DNA of 41,371 bases from a virus. Numbering within the stretch: the first letter of the stretch is position 1; every line of letters begins with the position of its first letter. The stretch lies in IMG/VR virus record IMGVR_UViG_3300020183_000176, positions 1-41,371 of that record; one strand, 5' to 3'. This document shows, piece by piece, positions 7,666-16,470 of this stretch. Made by a program: the position numbers and the translations under genes. The notes beneath the pieces were generated by a model that saw only the letters and a program-made list of their open reading frames with translations, was not told the origin of the DNA and searched no databases.

Positions 7666-9083
7666 TGTGGCACCGTGCCGTTTATATCATAACATTGCTT
7701 GCCCTTTCTCTGACTGCAAGAAGTCAGGTATTAACGTATCCGTTCACCGATCCTTGTACGAAGGTGGTAACTACGTTTACAATACCTGTAACGGGTAATA
7801 CTGTCATTTACTTTCTAGGCAAATCGGCCTCGTTTACTGCAGCAGATGTCAGTAGCGGGGCTTTTGCTTCTTGGATAAACGCTACATATGATGACTATAG
7901 AAAGATTTCACCTTGTGGTCAGCAGTCTGGGCAGGTGACTCAGAATCAGATTACTAGTCAGATAATAGGTAACACAGTACAAAGTGTAGTGAGTTCTATA
8001 ATGAGTTCGGCACAGAGTCAGGCCACATCTTCTGTGGTGTCAAGTGCTACAGGGACTTCAGTGTCATCCGGGGGAGGAGGTGTGTCTGACGCTAGCTCTA
8101 AGGATAATAAAGACTCTAAATCTAATAACAATGGAAATACTTCTAATAGTTCTTCTAATACCTCTTCTGGCAGCTCTACTAGCCAGTCAGGAGGTTCGTC
8201 AGGCTCTTCAGGTTCTAGTCAAACTACTACTGGTTCTAGCAACACTGGCGGGAGTAATAATACTAGCTCATCTAAATCTGACAAAGGATCTACTCAAGAA
8301 GGGTCTCAAGAAGTTGCGGCTTCCACTACTATGAGTGCAGACGCATCTGCAGACAAATCTGGAGGAGATAATAGTTCTTCTTCAGGAGGTGGTAAAAATG
8401 GAGGTAAATCAGGTGGTAAAGGTGGAGGGAGTAACCCTATACTAGTATCATCTGATTTTACTACAGCTCAGAATCTGGATAAGTCATTCACGCCCATCTT
8501 AAATCTATCTATGAGTCAGTCTTCACTGACAGGTAAGACAAGCTGGGGTATGACCGGTATGGTGTGGTTTAACTTTAAGCAGTTTGCTCTTAGTGGTAAG
8601 TATACAAGATTAAATGTAAGCAAGAGTGGTAAGCTGAAGTATATTTCAAACTTTGCTCTCACTGCAGTGTATAGTTACGGAAACATCTTAGGATTTATTG
8701 GATACAGCGGTATTCTAAATGCAGGTAAGTTTGGGGTGACAGGTTTTAATGTATCAGGTGCAGCAAGTGTAATAAGTGAAGATGACAATACATTCTTTTC
8801 TCCGTCTATTACAGCCTTTTATACTAAGCCTTTTTACTTAAATAAGCGTAAGAGGTTCACTATATCCCCTGAACTATATATTATTTCTACCCCTCTTATT
8901 TATTCTACCAAGGATAAAGTGACACAAAGTGACAGAACTTTTAGTTTCTTTGCAGGATCAGGTTTTGATTATCAGATAAGTAAGAAGTTTAAGTTTAACG
9001 TAAACTATAAACTTAATGCTAGTACAAACCGTGAATTTCCTATTCTTAGTTTCTTTTTAGTGGGGAGCAAGATTAACTTATGA
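7665..9083 (+). CDS. Outer-membrane beta-barrel protein with Ser/Gly/Asn-rich linker
   Basis: A 472-aa protein from a GTG start that shares its G with the preceding TAG stop. Residues 1-20 are a signal peptide (VYIITLLALSLTARS). A short N-terminal domain has two Cys, and residues ~108-255 are a long low-complexity Ser/Gly/Asn/Thr linker (SSGSSTSQSGGSSGSSGS and similar). The last ~210 residues alternate aromatic and polar strands, ending FPILSFFLVGSKINL, as in an outer-membrane barrel. It is probably inserted in the host outer membrane, with the linker exposed or spanning the periplasm. Function unknown; it overlaps the lectin gene by 4 bases. Confidence 0.75.
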   Translation: MWHRAVYIITLLALSLTARSQVLTYPFTDPCTKVVTTFTIPVTGNTVIYFLGKSASFTAADVSSGAFASWINATYDDYRKISPCGQQSGQVTQNQITSQIIGNTVQSVVSSIMSSAQSQATSSVVSSATGTSVSSGGGGVSDASSKDNKDSKSNNNGNTSNSSSNTSSGSSTSQSGGSSGSSGSSQTTTGSSNTGGSNNTSSSKSDKGSTQEGSQEVAASTTMSADASADKSGGDNSSSSGGGKNGGKSGGKGGGSNPILVSSDFTTAQNLDKSFTPILNLSMSQSSLTGKTSWGMTGMVWFNFKQFALSGKYTRLNVSKSGKLKYISNFALTAVYSYGNILGFIGYSGILNAGKFGVTGFNVSGAASVISEDDNTFFSPSITAFYTKPFYLNKRKRFTISPELYIISTPLIYSTKDKVTQSDRTFSFFAGSGFDYQISKKFKFNVNYKLNASTNREFPILSFFLVGSKINL

Positions 9084-10519
9084 GAAAACTACTTGTTATA
9101 TTATTTTCTATAATTACTGTGCTATCTAAAGCTCAGTCAGTCACTGCTCCTCTTGGTAGAACATACCAAGTAAATGTAAGCGGACAAGATGCAAGTGGTT
9201 TTGTTATCAATGGTTTTACTTCACAGTTATTGTTAACTTCTATAGGGTTGGTTAATCCACCCGCAGGAGTTAGTTTTAGTATTACAACTACTACAGGTTT
9301 ATCTTTTGCTTCAGGATATAACTCTTGGAGCAATCAAACCCGTTTAAGTTTTATTGGTACGCAAGCTAATGTAAATAATGCCTTAGCTTCTTTAAAGATT
9401 AATACTGGTTCCACTACAGGAAACGTACAGATATCAGTATCAACTACTGAGAACCCAGCTGGTTATTACTATAATGCTGTTAACGGTCACTTTTACAGAC
9501 CTATATCTAGTACTACTTTTTATTCTACAGCTAAATCTTTATCTAGTCAACAGACATTTAAAGGTCAGACTGGTTATCTTGTTACAATAACTTCTCAGTC
9601 TGAACAAGACTTTATTGTTGCTAATGTACCACAGAACAACATATGGTTTGCTTTGTCTGATGTTGTACAAGAAGGTTATTGGCGTATAGATGCGGGACCT
9701 GAAAACGGTACATTAATTAAGACACAAAACGGTCAGACTGCTGGTAATATAGCCGGTCAGTATAATAACTGGTGCGGAGGTGAACCTAATAACGCAGGAG
9801 GTGAACACTACGCTGTTACCAAATGGGGCGGTGGAGGTTGTTGGAATGACTTACCTAATAATGTTAATTGTGCATACATAGTTGAATTTGGTACTTGGTC
9901 TAATCCAGCTGATGCTACATTCACAGGATTTTATACAGCTAATACTACAAATACAGTGGCGGTAACTAATACTCTTACTGGGACAGTTACTATTCCTGCA
10001 GGATTATCATCTAGACCACTGTTAACTTTATATAGAGTGGTTAATGGATCTGACATCTTAGTTGATTACAAGAATGTGAACACTGATGGAACATACACTT
10101 TTACTCTACCTAATCAGAACTCTACATATAAACTAGTTCCATCTTTATCTGTACAGGGTATTACACTTGCTGACTTTACAGTAACTTGGGCAGAAGGTTT
10201 AAACATTAACACTCCTAATAATACTAGTCCTGGTTTATCTTTAACTGGGACTAAACAATGGAAAGCAGCGGATGTAAATAAAAACGGTATATTAGACCTT
10301 GGTGATGCCTTCTTAATAATAGCACACACCACAGGATTAAGATTAATTTCGGAAGTCTTATGGTTTAATCCATCAGACTATGACAGTATAACAAGATCAA
10401 GCTTCTCTACTATTAATCCAGTGAGCTCGTTTACAATAAACGTAGCTACTAGTAATGTTACACAGAACATAAAGTATTGTGTACTTGGGGATGTAAATCT
10501 ATCTCACAGTTCAAACTAA
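9080..10519 (+). CDS. Secreted C-type lectin-domain protein with dockerin-like loops
   Basis: A 479-aa protein with a signal peptide (residues 1-19, LLVILFSIITVLSKAQ) and an N-terminal beta domain. A C-type lectin domain lies at about 130-270, with WFALSD, a WRIDAG turn, NNWCGGEPNN, CWNDL and the final CAYIVEF. A second beta domain and a dockerin-like loop follow (DVNKNGILDLGD, ~399-410). The last residues, YCVLGDVNLSHSSN, match the middle of the T9SS cargo protein (YMLLGDVDRSHSS). The homologous second half with the sorting domain is missing, so this looks like a shortened relative. Probably a glycan-binding surface or virion protein. Confidence 0.85.
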   Translation: MRKLLVILFSIITVLSKAQSVTAPLGRTYQVNVSGQDASGFVINGFTSQLLLTSIGLVNPPAGVSFSITTTTGLSFASGYNSWSNQTRLSFIGTQANVNNALASLKINTGSTTGNVQISVSTTENPAGYYYNAVNGHFYRPISSTTFYSTAKSLSSQQTFKGQTGYLVTITSQSEQDFIVANVPQNNIWFALSDVVQEGYWRIDAGPENGTLIKTQNGQTAGNIAGQYNNWCGGEPNNAGGEHYAVTKWGGGGCWNDLPNNVNCAYIVEFGTWSNPADATFTGFYTANTTNTVAVTNTLTGTVTIPAGLSSRPLLTLYRVVNGSDILVDYKNVNTDGTYTFTLPNQNSTYKLVPSLSVQGITLADFTVTWAEGLNINTPNNTSPGLSLTGTKQWKAADVNKNGILDLGDAFLIIAHTTGLRLISEVLWFNPSDYDSITRSSFSTINPVSSFTINVATSNVTQNIKYCVLGDVNLSHSSN

Positions 10520-10523
10520 AAAA

Positions 10524-10556
10524 ATAAGACCAGTGAGATATACCCACTGGCCTTAT
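10524..10556. terminator. Bidirectional terminator between convergent operons
   Basis: An 11-pair hairpin with one mismatch (ATAAGaCCAGTG / CACTGGcCTTAT, loop of 9) between the convergent lectin gene and minus-strand gene 10575-11192. A T-rich run follows it on the minus strand (TTTTTTT), and a weaker A/T tract on the plus strand. Confidence 0.8.
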
Positions 10557-10574
10557 AAACAATAAAAACAACAA

Positions 10575-11192
10575 CTACTCGTCCTCATTATCTTTAGAAA
10601 ACAAGTTTCTTAAAATGTCATCAATATCAGGCTTACTTTCAGAAGTCTGGTTATCATTATTATTAACCCATCTGTTAAGTAAGTTCATATAGGTATTGAA
10701 ATTATGATGACTATTTTTTACCAAGCTGATTCTTTTCAGCATAGACTTTTTATTAAGTTGATCTATAGGTAAATTATCAGCATCATTATCACTATCATCG
10801 TCTTCTTCACGCTGCTTATGCATTTCTTCTACAAGTTCTAAAATAGCAGACTTAAGTTTTTCCTCAGTGCTCTGTTTATTTTCTTGCATGTGTTTAAAAT
10901 AAGCATAGGTCTGTTTAGCCATACGTTCATAGTTATTAAAGATTAAAAGAGTATATTCATACTCAAGATTATCTGTAATACTATTTAGTAATCTATGCAA
11001 GTTACCACTTACAGTACGAAGTTCTCTTGGAGCATCATCTGGGTCTTCAAACAGTTCTTCTGTTTGGATTGCATTACTAAGAGACGTAAAGAATATACGC
11101 TCTCTGCATTTAGTACGAATTTCATTTGATATACCTATGGACTGATGAAAGACATCATTCTCATGGTTAAATTTAGTATTAGCTAATATCAT
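10575..11192 (-). CDS. Hypothetical protein in MoxR/vWA operon
   Basis: A 205-aa, mostly helical, hydrophilic protein with a strongly acidic patch (REEDDDSDNDADNLP) and an acidic C-terminus. It has no signal peptide or membrane segment. It begins 6 bases after the vWA gene and is the last gene of the MoxR-vWA operon before the convergent terminator, so it is probably a cofactor or substrate of that pair. The family is not recognised. Confidence 0.75.
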   Translation of the reverse strand: MILANTKFNHENDVFHQSIGISNEIRTKCRERIFFTSLSNAIQTEELFEDPDDAPRELRTVSGNLHRLLNSITDNLEYEYTLLIFNNYERMAKQTYAYFKHMQENKQSTEEKLKSAILELVEEMHKQREEDDDSDNDADNLPIDQLNKKSMLKRISLVKNSHHNFNTYMNLLNRWVNNNDNQTSESKPDIDDILRNLFSKDNEDE

Positions 11193-11198
11193 ATAATT

Positions 11199-12710
11199 TT
11201 ATTTTATAGTTAGACCAGTCTGATCTACTTTATGAATAGTTTCTCCATCAAAGACAACTACTTGTCCTCTTAATGAGTATTGCTTAATAACATCACTTTG
11301 GAAGTGATTAAATTTTGCTCCCTGTAGTCCAATAAAAAATGCTTTATCACAAAAGTTATTGCAGCGATCTTCTGCATCTGTTATAACTATAGCGTTGCGA
11401 TCATTCTTTACTATACTAGATACAGCAGCATCAATACTAGTACCACCTCCACAATCTATCATAGAGATAGATACTAAATCGTTACGATACTTTTTAACTC
11501 TTGTATCAAACAAGTAGACATCATTTAGCATATCCATTTCTTTAAGCTTAGCTATCATTGATTTAGCAAAGTCTATACGGCTAATATGATTACCGTCAGC
11601 GTTACGAGAACCACAAGTGGTTGACATAGATCCAGATATATCTACGTAGACATCTATTTTACCAACTGCTTTAGTATCTTTAATCTGAATATCTTCAGCA
11701 AAGATTTTACGCAACTGAGGATGTAATAACTCATAGTCTTCTAGACCAGATACATCTTGAGCATTGAATAGATCTTCGTATGTTGTAATCTTACGAGAAG
11801 AAAAGTAACTAGTAGATTTATCCAAAAGTTTTTTCAACTTTTCTTTAAGAGCACCCATAGAAAGCTTGATATTAGCAAGTCTACCTGCTACTTGACGCAT
11901 ATATTCAGGACTTATTTTGCCAGCTTGATTACCTGAACCAGGTTTATTAGCTTGATCAAAGAGTTGTTCCTGAATATCCTGAGTCATGCTTTCATCCATC
12001 ATTTTGCAAGTATCTTGAGCATCTTTCATAGCACGATCTAATGCATTCTTACTAGCTTGATTATTTAGCATTTTATCCAATGCATCATCAGCATCTTTAC
12101 TGTCAAATTCAGACTCACCATTAAGACTTTTCTTTAAATTCTTATAAGCATTTGGGTCAATATATTCTAGCTGGGTCATTTGCATGAGATAGTACATCAC
12201 CATATTACGAGTAAATATGGCAGACTTTAGACTTCCTCCTTCAGTCATAATTTTACCAACAGGATTATTTGCTTTCTCTAAAAACTTATAGCGAGTACTG
12301 TTTTTATCTGTACGTTCTACAAAATCAAGTTTTTCCATCTTGTTGTAATACATCTTAAAGATATCATACTTAAGATGTTCAGGAAACTTGTCAAAGTTTT
12401 GACGTACTTTAGTAAAGAATTTACTGAAATCAGGCTTTTTATCTTCAGGAATCTTACCAAATGCACTGGTCTTACTAAAGTATTCATACTCTTGCTTGAT
12501 TTTACTTTGATCCATTAGACCAGCTTCTATAATAGTGTGAATTTTATCTTCATCTATGTAATGAACATAGGGTTTAATAAGATCGGCTTTCTTATAAAAG
12601 TTTAGTTTACCAAACAGACCACCTTCGTTTTTATAATGAGACTGGATCTCACCTTTCTTTACTTTTTCAAGAATCGTATATACGTTCTTGTATTGTTTAG
12701 TACTTGACAT
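11199..12710 (-). CDS. von Willebrand A-domain protein, partner of MoxR ATPase
   Basis: A 503-aa protein. Residues ~1-340 are helical and charged. The C-terminal ~150 residues form a vWA domain with a complete-looking MIDAS: DISGSMS at 357-363, the Thr in GGGTSID, and the Asp in ITDAED. Together with the upstream MoxR-type AAA+ gene this matches the RavA-ViaA, CbbQ-CbbO and NorQ-NorD arrangement. In those pairs the ATPase remodels a target and the vWA protein supplies specificity. Substrate here unknown. A 12-bp hairpin separates the two genes. Confidence 0.88.
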   Translation of the reverse strand: MSSTKQYKNVYTILEKVKKGEIQSHYKNEGGLFGKLNFYKKADLIKPYVHYIDEDKIHTIIEAGLMDQSKIKQEYEYFSKTSAFGKIPEDKKPDFSKFFTKVRQNFDKFPEHLKYDIFKMYYNKMEKLDFVERTDKNSTRYKFLEKANNPVGKIMTEGGSLKSAIFTRNMVMYYLMQMTQLEYIDPNAYKNLKKSLNGESEFDSKDADDALDKMLNNQASKNALDRAMKDAQDTCKMMDESMTQDIQEQLFDQANKPGSGNQAGKISPEYMRQVAGRLANIKLSMGALKEKLKKLLDKSTSYFSSRKITTYEDLFNAQDVSGLEDYELLHPQLRKIFAEDIQIKDTKAVGKIDVYVDISGSMSTTCGSRNADGNHISRIDFAKSMIAKLKEMDMLNDVYLFDTRVKKYRNDLVSISMIDCGGGTSIDAAVSSIVKNDRNAIVITDAEDRCNNFCDKAFFIGLQGAKFNHFQSDVIKQYSLRGQVVVFDGETIHKVDQTGLTIK

Positions 12711-12724
12711 ATTGTCAAAATTTA

Positions 12725-12756
12725 AAGTAAAGCTGGCTACTATACCAGCTTTACTT
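12725..12756 (-). terminator. Hairpin between moxR-like and vWA genes (attenuator or weak terminator)
   Basis: A perfect 12-bp inverted repeat (AAGTAAAGCTGG / CCAGCTTTACTT) with an 8-base loop. It lies between the ATPase stop and the vWA start. Only a mixed A/T tract follows on the minus strand, so partial termination or RNA protection is more likely than full termination. Confidence 0.6.
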
Positions 12757-12770
12757 ATTTAAAATTTATT

Positions 12771-14099
12771 TTATGCTTGTTCTGCCATCATAGCATCAAA
12801 CTCCTCGGCAGACTGGTAGTTTTTACGAGCAGGGTGAATGGCTAAGATGTACTGCATAGAAAGCTCTATTTCTTCTACCTGTGTTTCATCCATGATATTA
12901 CGGGAAACATAAGTATTGATCAGACTTTCTACGTCAGCTATTGCAAGCTCTAGTTGTTCGTTTGTAGTATAGCTTTGTAGCATCTCTACTTTGCTCATAA
13001 CAGCCTTAACTTCTGGACTCATCAGTTTGTTCTGTAGTTCAGAACCTGCTGATTGTCCAATCATAATCTGGGCTGTCTTTACTAATGCTTTATCTACTGA
13101 GATATCCCAGATATAGCTAACTGCTTTAGTAAGTTTTGGTACAAAAGTCAAAGTACGATCTGAGCTATGTTGGTAGCCAACTTCTAGATACTTTTCCAGT
13201 TTGTTTACTGGAATTTCTACCTGATCAATTTCTGCAGTATTAGGAACACCAATACTGAACTTCTCACGGTAGTTACGAGCACCTTTGTTATAGTACTTAA
13301 CTAGCTCACCTGCAGATACGCGGTTTACTGTCATCTTTAACATAAAACGATCCCAGAATGGAGAGTTTTGCTCATCTTTAGGAATCTCATTACAAGTTGC
13401 AATAAACAGTTTCCACTTACATGGAATCTTATTTTTACCATTAAATAAGAACTTCTCATTCATAACACCCAACATGGCGTTACGTATAGCTGAGCTAGCT
13501 TTGTCTACCTCATTGATGATAACAATCTCTGCATCAGCAATGGGAGCGTTAAGTTCATACTTGTTCTCAGTAAAAAGTTTACTCAGGTCAGGCATACCTT
13601 TAATTTCTGAGGCCTTAGTACCTTCATCTGTTTCCAGGATGTAAATCTTATTAGCAAAGTCTTGGTTGGTCATTTTACCATCTTTGTTTAACCATGCCTT
13701 TGCGTATTCTATCACGGTTTTGGTCTTTGCAACGCCAGGCTCACCGATTAATAGACAAGGCAGGCCGGTAGATTCTGCAAGGGCCATCATTTTAAATACT
13801 TCTTCTTTGTTAATCAAAGAAGTTTCAATAGTACGTACCTCTTGGGTAGTTTTTTTTGTGATTGTCTTTACTTTAGACATGTTTGCTGTGTTTGGATTTT
13901 TAGGACTTGGATTAAATTTGGTTGTTGTCTGAGAAGTATTTACTTGATGAGCTTTCACCCAGCGTTGTACACCTGCAGTAGTTGCTCTTACTTCCCAAAG
14001 GTTACCATCATTGCCGATCATTTGATAACCGACAGCATACAGTGTTGCACTCTGTGTAGGACTTGGCCTTACAGAAGTGTTAGTTCTCATTATACTCAT
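12771..14099 (-). CDS. MoxR-type AAA+ ATPase
   Basis: From the ATG at 14099 the product has 442 aa. A ~100-residue N-terminal part contains a short YQMIGNDGNLWEVR module. The AAA+ core follows with Walker A GEPGVAKT (119-126), Walker B as VIINEVDKA, sensor-1 ATCNEIP and an Arg-containing FWDRF. Walker B has Asn where Asp is usual (NE instead of DE), which could alter hydrolysis. An open frame extends to 14246, but that start would overlap the upstream gene by 143 bases. The ATG at 14099 lies a few bases after that gene's stop and is preferred. Pairs with the downstream vWA gene. Confidence 0.88.
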   Translation of the reverse strand: MSIMRTNTSVRPSPTQSATLYAVGYQMIGNDGNLWEVRATTAGVQRWVKAHQVNTSQTTTKFNPSPKNPNTANMSKVKTITKKTTQEVRTIETSLINKEEVFKMMALAESTGLPCLLIGEPGVAKTKTVIEYAKAWLNKDGKMTNQDFANKIYILETDEGTKASEIKGMPDLSKLFTENKYELNAPIADAEIVIINEVDKASSAIRNAMLGVMNEKFLFNGKNKIPCKWKLFIATCNEIPKDEQNSPFWDRFMLKMTVNRVSAGELVKYYNKGARNYREKFSIGVPNTAEIDQVEIPVNKLEKYLEVGYQHSSDRTLTFVPKLTKAVSYIWDISVDKALVKTAQIMIGQSAGSELQNKLMSPEVKAVMSKVEMLQSYTTNEQLELAIADVESLINTYVSRNIMDETQVEEIELSMQYILAIHPARKNYQSAEEFDAMMAEQA

Positions 14100-14103
14100 A
14101 GGA

Positions 14104-14460
14104 TTAGAGGTTGACGAAGGCTGTAAGGTCGTCTGAGGTTTCAGTAACTTCCATTGATGGGTTGATGTCTGCCACTCGTACCACTCTTTGTTCCACAATG
14201 TTATTGCTGGTAGGTCTGGGTTCTCCGGTTTTAGTAGTGGTCTCATACTTTGTATCGTCTATGATATTAAATACAGTAATATTAGTCTCAGCGTCTTTTA
14301 GAGCTGGATGTTTACGGATCATAGCAATCTGCTGATCTTTTGCATTGTACTTGTCTTGGATGTTACCGTAACCGATGTCATCACGTTTTAACCAGGTAAG
14401 ACCGTTGTTAAGGTCTTCTAAGATCTGTGATACATACAGATCCACTTTGTTTACTGCCAT
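14104..14460 (-). CDS. Hypothetical protein upstream of MoxR-like ATPase
   Basis: A 118-aa protein starting MAVNKVDLYVSQILEDLNNG, with an ordered helical N-terminus and a polar, Thr-rich C-terminus (SSDDLTAFVNL region). It has no membrane segment. It is directly upstream of the ATPase start with a gap of only a few bases, so it belongs to the same operon. Family not recognised. Confidence 0.7.
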   Translation of the reverse strand: MAVNKVDLYVSQILEDLNNGLTWLKRDDIGYGNIQDKYNAKDQQIAMIRKHPALKDAETNITVFNIIDDTKYETTTKTGEPRPTSNNIVEQRVVRVADINPSMEVTETSDDLTAFVNL

Positions 14461-14486
14461 AGTAGTAGTTATTAGATTTTGTTTAA

Positions 14487-15062
14487 CTAATAGATTTCAA
14501 AACCTCCACAAGTTTTCAGGAAGGCTATCCAGTTTCTGATATGTCTTAGTGAGCTTCCGTGGCTAGGATATGCCACAGTGCCATCTTTTAGTACTACTCC
14601 TTGAAAGAGTACTGTACCTAAAGGATATTGTTCATCTAGCTTTTCGTTTGTTTCTTGGGGTAAGAATCTACCCTCATCTGTTGCCCAAGTTCCCATACAG
14701 AGATAATAACGATCATCATCTTCTTTAAGATGCTCTGTTAAGTGGGTATTAATGTGATCTTCTAAGGCATTACCTAGTTCTTCACACTTTTTAGGGCTTC
14801 TTAATCCGTGTCCTGAGTTTTCCCCCCATCCTGAGGTATTAATTCTCAGTTTGTATTTTCTAGACACTATATCACATAGTTCGTGTATAGGTCTCCAGGC
14901 CCACCAGTTAGATCTAAAATAATCTCCTGGGTTTTCTTCTTGCCATTTGTCTACAGCTTCCCAGTATTGCTTTCTTTGCTCTTCTGTGGCGTTATCGTGA
15001 TCTATACTTTCAGGTCTTGGGCTGAGAATTATTGGATTCAGCCCTGATATGTCAACTCCCAT
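14487..15062 (-). CDS. Hypothetical phage protein (MGVDISGLNP family)
   Basis: Start chosen at the ATG at 15062, giving MGVDISGLNP and 191 aa; the longer frame begins in poly-Lys sequence inside the next gene. Notable segments are NWWAWRPIHELCD, INTSGWGENSGHGL and a C-terminal WIAFLKTCGGFEIY. It is soluble and rich in Trp and His. I have seen similar starts in other phages, but no function is known to me. It begins at the stop of the small membrane-protein gene upstream, so translation is probably coupled. Confidence 0.75.
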   Translation of the reverse strand: MGVDISGLNPIILSPRPESIDHDNATEEQRKQYWEAVDKWQEENPGDYFRSNWWAWRPIHELCDIVSRKYKLRINTSGWGENSGHGLRSPKKCEELGNALEDHINTHLTEHLKEDDDRYYLCMGTWATDEGRFLPQETNEKLDEQYPLGTVLFQGVVLKDGTVAYPSHGSSLRHIRNWIAFLKTCGGFEIY

Positions 15063-15063
15063 G

Positions 15064-15249
15064 TTATTTTTTAATTTTTTTTTGTGTATCAAATAGTTTT
15101 CCTACCTTTCTTATCATATTGGCTCTTGGTCCTGTTTCTTCACCTACTGATTCTTTAGAGTTAATAAGTTCTCTTGCTATGCTTACTATAAATACCAAAA
15201 ACAGTATAGATATAACACTAGATAGAACTATTATATCAGTGTTTTCCAT
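15064..15249 (-). CDS. Small single-TM protein (61 aa)
   Basis: The product begins MENTDIIVLSSVISILFLVF, a clear N-terminal membrane helix, followed by a charged helical tail (ARELINSKESVGEE ... KLFDTQKKIKK). It lies between two other small genes with almost no spacing. Function unknown; one of several tiny membrane proteins of this arm that could act on the host envelope. Confidence 0.65.
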   Translation of the reverse strand: MENTDIIVLSSVISILFLVFIVSIARELINSKESVGEETGPRANMIRKVGKLFDTQKKIKK

Positions 15250-15250
15250 T

Positions 15251-15424
15251 TTACTTTTTTTTACTATTAATATAATTTAGTAAACTTAACATCGTAGGTG
15301 GCCAAAGACCAATAAATATAGCCTTAATTGGTTCATTCTTATATAGATATATATACTCACTTATGAATATACATATAACACTTAATAGAAGAATAAATAC
15401 TTCACTTGTCATAAATCTTTTCAT
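15251..15424 (-). CDS. Small membrane protein (57 aa)
   Basis: Start chosen at the ATG at 15424 (MKRFMTSEVF), one base beyond the stop of the glycosylase gene. Two hydrophobic stretches are visible (VFILLLSVICIFISEYIYLY; AIFIGLWPPTMLSLL), so it probably spans the inner membrane twice. Function unknown; position in the chain suggests cotranscription with the uracil-DNA glycosylase. Confidence 0.65.
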   Translation of the reverse strand: MKRFMTSEVFILLLSVICIFISEYIYLYKNEPIKAIFIGLWPPTMLSLLNYINSKKK

Positions 15425-15425
15425 A

Positions 15426-16142
15426 TTACCATTGGATTTTGTACTGAGCTCCGTTGTTCTTAGCAATGATCTCATTGGCTTTGTTAAAAATGTCGTTACA
15501 GTCCCATACTGTCTTAGTATAGGCAGCAGATGCCGGATGGCTAGCTTTTAGTATGTAATGGTTCTGACCGATCACAGATTCAAGCTCTTGAGCTTTTGCA
15601 CCAAGTAGCATAAATATTAGTCCTGAATTAGTCAGGCTAAGCATGTCCAGAACATACATAATAAAATCCTTCCAGATATCATAGTGCGTTCCCACTTTGT
15701 CTAGCTGGGTGGTCAATGCTGAGTTTAACATCAGCACGCCTTGGTTTGCCCAGCGGGTTAGATCGGGATCTTGATAAGTAGGGTATCCTTGAAATACAGT
15801 TTCCTCTATAGCCTCAAACATGTTCTTAAGGCTAGGCTGTGGCTTCTGTGTAAGGCCACAAGAAAATGCTATACCGTCCGCTACACCAAAGTGCGGGTAA
15901 GGGTCCTGTCCAATCATTATAATCTTTAGATCTTTCTCTGGACATTCCTCAAATGCTCTAAAGACATGCTTTAGAGGAGGAGTAAATCTTTTATTAGCGT
16001 CACGCTCGGCTAGTAATTTGTCCAGTATTTTATCAAAATCACTGGACAAAATAAAGCCACGAAGCTTAGTAGCCCACCCAGATGGGGTGAGTTTTTCTAT
16101 TAGTTTGCATTTAATTTCTGCAAGGTCTACAGTTTTTGTCAT
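15426..16142 (-). CDS. ung: Family-1 uracil-DNA glycosylase
   Basis: A 238-aa protein with the full family-1 signature. The water-activating loop is GQDPYP with Asp80, the uracil-pocket Asn is in VLMLN (Asn140), and the DNA-intercalation motif is SHPASAA with His202 (HPS-type, here HPA). The enzyme removes uracil from DNA in base-excision repair. Genes of this family are common in crAss-like phages. It stands first in a minus-strand cluster, divergent from the gene at 16177. Confidence 0.95.
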   Translation of the reverse strand: MTKTVDLAEIKCKLIEKLTPSGWATKLRGFILSSDFDKILDKLLAERDANKRFTPPLKHVFRAFEECPEKDLKIIMIGQDPYPHFGVADGIAFSCGLTQKPQPSLKNMFEAIEETVFQGYPTYQDPDLTRWANQGVLMLNSALTTQLDKVGTHYDIWKDFIMYVLDMLSLTNSGLIFMLLGAKAQELESVIGQNHYILKASHPASAAYTKTVWDCNDIFNKANEIIAKNNGAQYKIQW

Positions 16143-16152
16143 AAAAGTTATC

Positions 16153-16160
16153 TAAATTTG
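16153..16160 (+). promoter_or_regulatory. Candidate -7 promoter element
   Basis: TAAATTTG matches TAnnTTTG and lies 16 bases before the ATG at 16177, a suitable distance for a short leader. A TTG occurs upstream, but with only about 14 bases of spacing, shorter than the usual 19-20. Plausible but unproven. Confidence 0.4.
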
Positions 16161-16176
16161 TTACAAATAATATCCT

Positions 16177-16470
16177 ATGGCTACTTATACAGCTATTAAA
16201 AGAGATTCTACGTTTCCTATAATTGTTGGAGGAAACACTCTTATTAACTTTCAGAAGCTTCTTCTTTTTCTTTTGTCAGATAAAACTGAGGAAGAAATAA
16301 AAACAGCTTTTGAAAAAATTACTAAGAAAGAGTACGAAGAAGATTGGTATGAGCATGTTGCTTTTGTCTCTCTTATGATAAATGTTTTAGAAAAGACTGC
16401 TCATGAAAAAGGTCTTACCGTTATAGAAAATTTGGAAGAACCTCTTTCTCAAGAATCTACCATACAGTAA
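16177..16470 (+). CDS. Lone plus-strand hypothetical protein (97 aa)
   Basis: A soluble 97-aa protein, MATYTAIKRDSTFPIIVGGN at the start, then a helical acidic region (DKTEEEIKTAFEKITKKEYE). It is the only plus-strand gene inside the long minus-strand arm. It has its own candidate promoter and overlaps the end of the convergent gene 16457-16855 by about 14 bases. Function unknown. Confidence 0.65.
   Translation: MATYTAIKRDSTFPIIVGGNTLINFQKLLLFLLSDKTEEEIKTAFEKITKKEYEEDWYEHVAFVSLMINVLEKTAHEKGLTVIENLEEPLSQESTIQ

Noticed and set aside
9080-10519. Diversity-generating retroelement target, because a C-type lectin is present
   Set aside because: No reverse transcriptase, template repeat or adenine-mutated repeat pair was seen in the window.
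14100-14246. N-terminal extension of the MoxR-like ATPase
   Set aside because: It would overlap the upstream gene by 143 bases; an ATG lies right after that gene's stop. The Trp-rich extension is noted as a possible but less likely longer form.
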